From positions 1 to 5,610 of the forward strand of contig JAOZST010000222.1 in NCBI GenBank assembly GCA_029939535.1: a DNA stretch of 5,610 bases, given 5' to 3'. Shown here piece after piece: positions 5,484-5,610 of the stretch. The DNA comes from NBML01 sp029939535 (GTDB taxonomy: Bacteria; Desulfobacterota; Desulfobacteria; Desulfobacterales; Desulfobacteraceae). The number at the start of each line of letters is the position of its first letter. Within the stretch, counting starts at the first letter, position 1. A program made the position numbers and the translations under genes. The notes under the pieces were generated by a model, which worked only from the letters and a program-made list of their open reading frames with translations, did no database searches and was not told the DNA's origin.

Positions 5484-5610
5484 GCCAATAAGCCGAATCC
5501 TGTTACCCGGGCAGGTTACCCTGCCACGGGTCAACGATCATTCATCTGGGATACATGTTGCCATGCACCTCATGCGACCTACCCGGAAACTCGGACGGAC
5601 AGTCCTCAGA
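5472..5610 (-). ncRNA. rnpB: RNase P RNA, 3' part (5' part beyond the right edge)
   Basis: The catalytic RNA of ribonuclease P, which removes 5' leaders from pre-tRNA. Read on the minus strand, the segment follows the known 3' region of bacterial type A RNase P RNA in order. CCGGGTAGG (5586-5578) comes first. Then follows P18, an eight-pair stem with a GCAA tetraloop (5569-5550). The invariant AGATGAATGAT is at 5547-5537. Next is a hairpin with paired GGCAGG/CCTGCC and a GTAA loop (5531-5505), which fits P19. Last come ACAGGATTCGGCTTATTGG (to 5486) and the P1 3' strand. E. coli M1 RNA has the same motif order but lacks this P19-like hairpin. The mature 3' end near 5472 is approximate. About two thirds of the gene lies outside the window. 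Confidence 0.93.

Noticed and set aside
5438..5488. Upstream TTG start giving 17 more residues on the HPr fusion
   Set aside because: It lies within the rnpB 3' end and terminator. The ATG at 5437 has its own ribosome site and an ordinary N-terminus.
5587..5610. Apparent GGA instead of the GGU that pairs with tRNA CCA in the L15 loop of RNase P RNA
   Set aside because: The left strand of this helix lies beyond the window edge, so the alignment of the loop is uncertain and no claim can be made.
1..5610. Mobile element, CRISPR array, toxin-antitoxin or defence island
   Set aside because: No transposase, terminal repeats, spaced direct repeats or paired small genes were seen. The recombinase-like C-terminus of the 967-2352 product lacks a catalytic domain.

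Overview
The window most resembles a chromosomal segment of an anaerobic, sulfate-reducer-like Desulfobacterota bacterium. That placement is an inference. It rests on moderate G+C, a ferredoxin-nitroreductase fusion, a stand-alone HPr-type fusion protein and an RNase P RNA of bacterial type A. No 16S or other decisive marker is present.

Layout from left to right. Positions 50-955 (+) encode a nitroreductase with an N-terminal two-cluster ferredoxin module. Eleven bases further on, 967-2352 (+) encodes a modular regulator-like protein: MerR-like helix-turn-helix, pentapeptide repeat, coiled coil, acidic linker with a repeated DDLSALID-type motif, and a C-terminal recombinase-like helical domain. 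The next gene is convergent and ends only 6 bases away. It is 2359-3297 (-), a NitT/TauT-type solute-binding protein with no signal peptide and no transporter partner in the window. It has its own good sigma70-like promoter at 3344-3371. Further right, all on the minus strand and in transcription order, are the 3' part of the RNase P RNA gene rnpB (from the right edge to about 5472), a U-rich terminator, an HPr-domain fusion protein (5437-4127) and ispD (4124-3414).

How they fit together. The two plus-strand genes look like one operon: a redox flavoenzyme and a probable DNA-binding protein. The HPr fusion and ispD are almost certainly co-transcribed, with 2 bases between them. They sit directly behind rnpB, so their expression depends on terminator read-through or on a small promoter at the terminator. 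The solute-binding protein appears to be a single-gene unit. There is no gene-free stretch longer than about 120 bases. I see no mobile element, CRISPR array or tRNA.

The points most worth a second look are the modular repeat protein at 967-2352, the HPr fusion with an unrecognised helical N-terminus, the cytoplasmic orphan binding protein, and the Cys-to-Ser change in the second iron-sulfur motif of the nitroreductase. I see no convincing multi-gene novel system.
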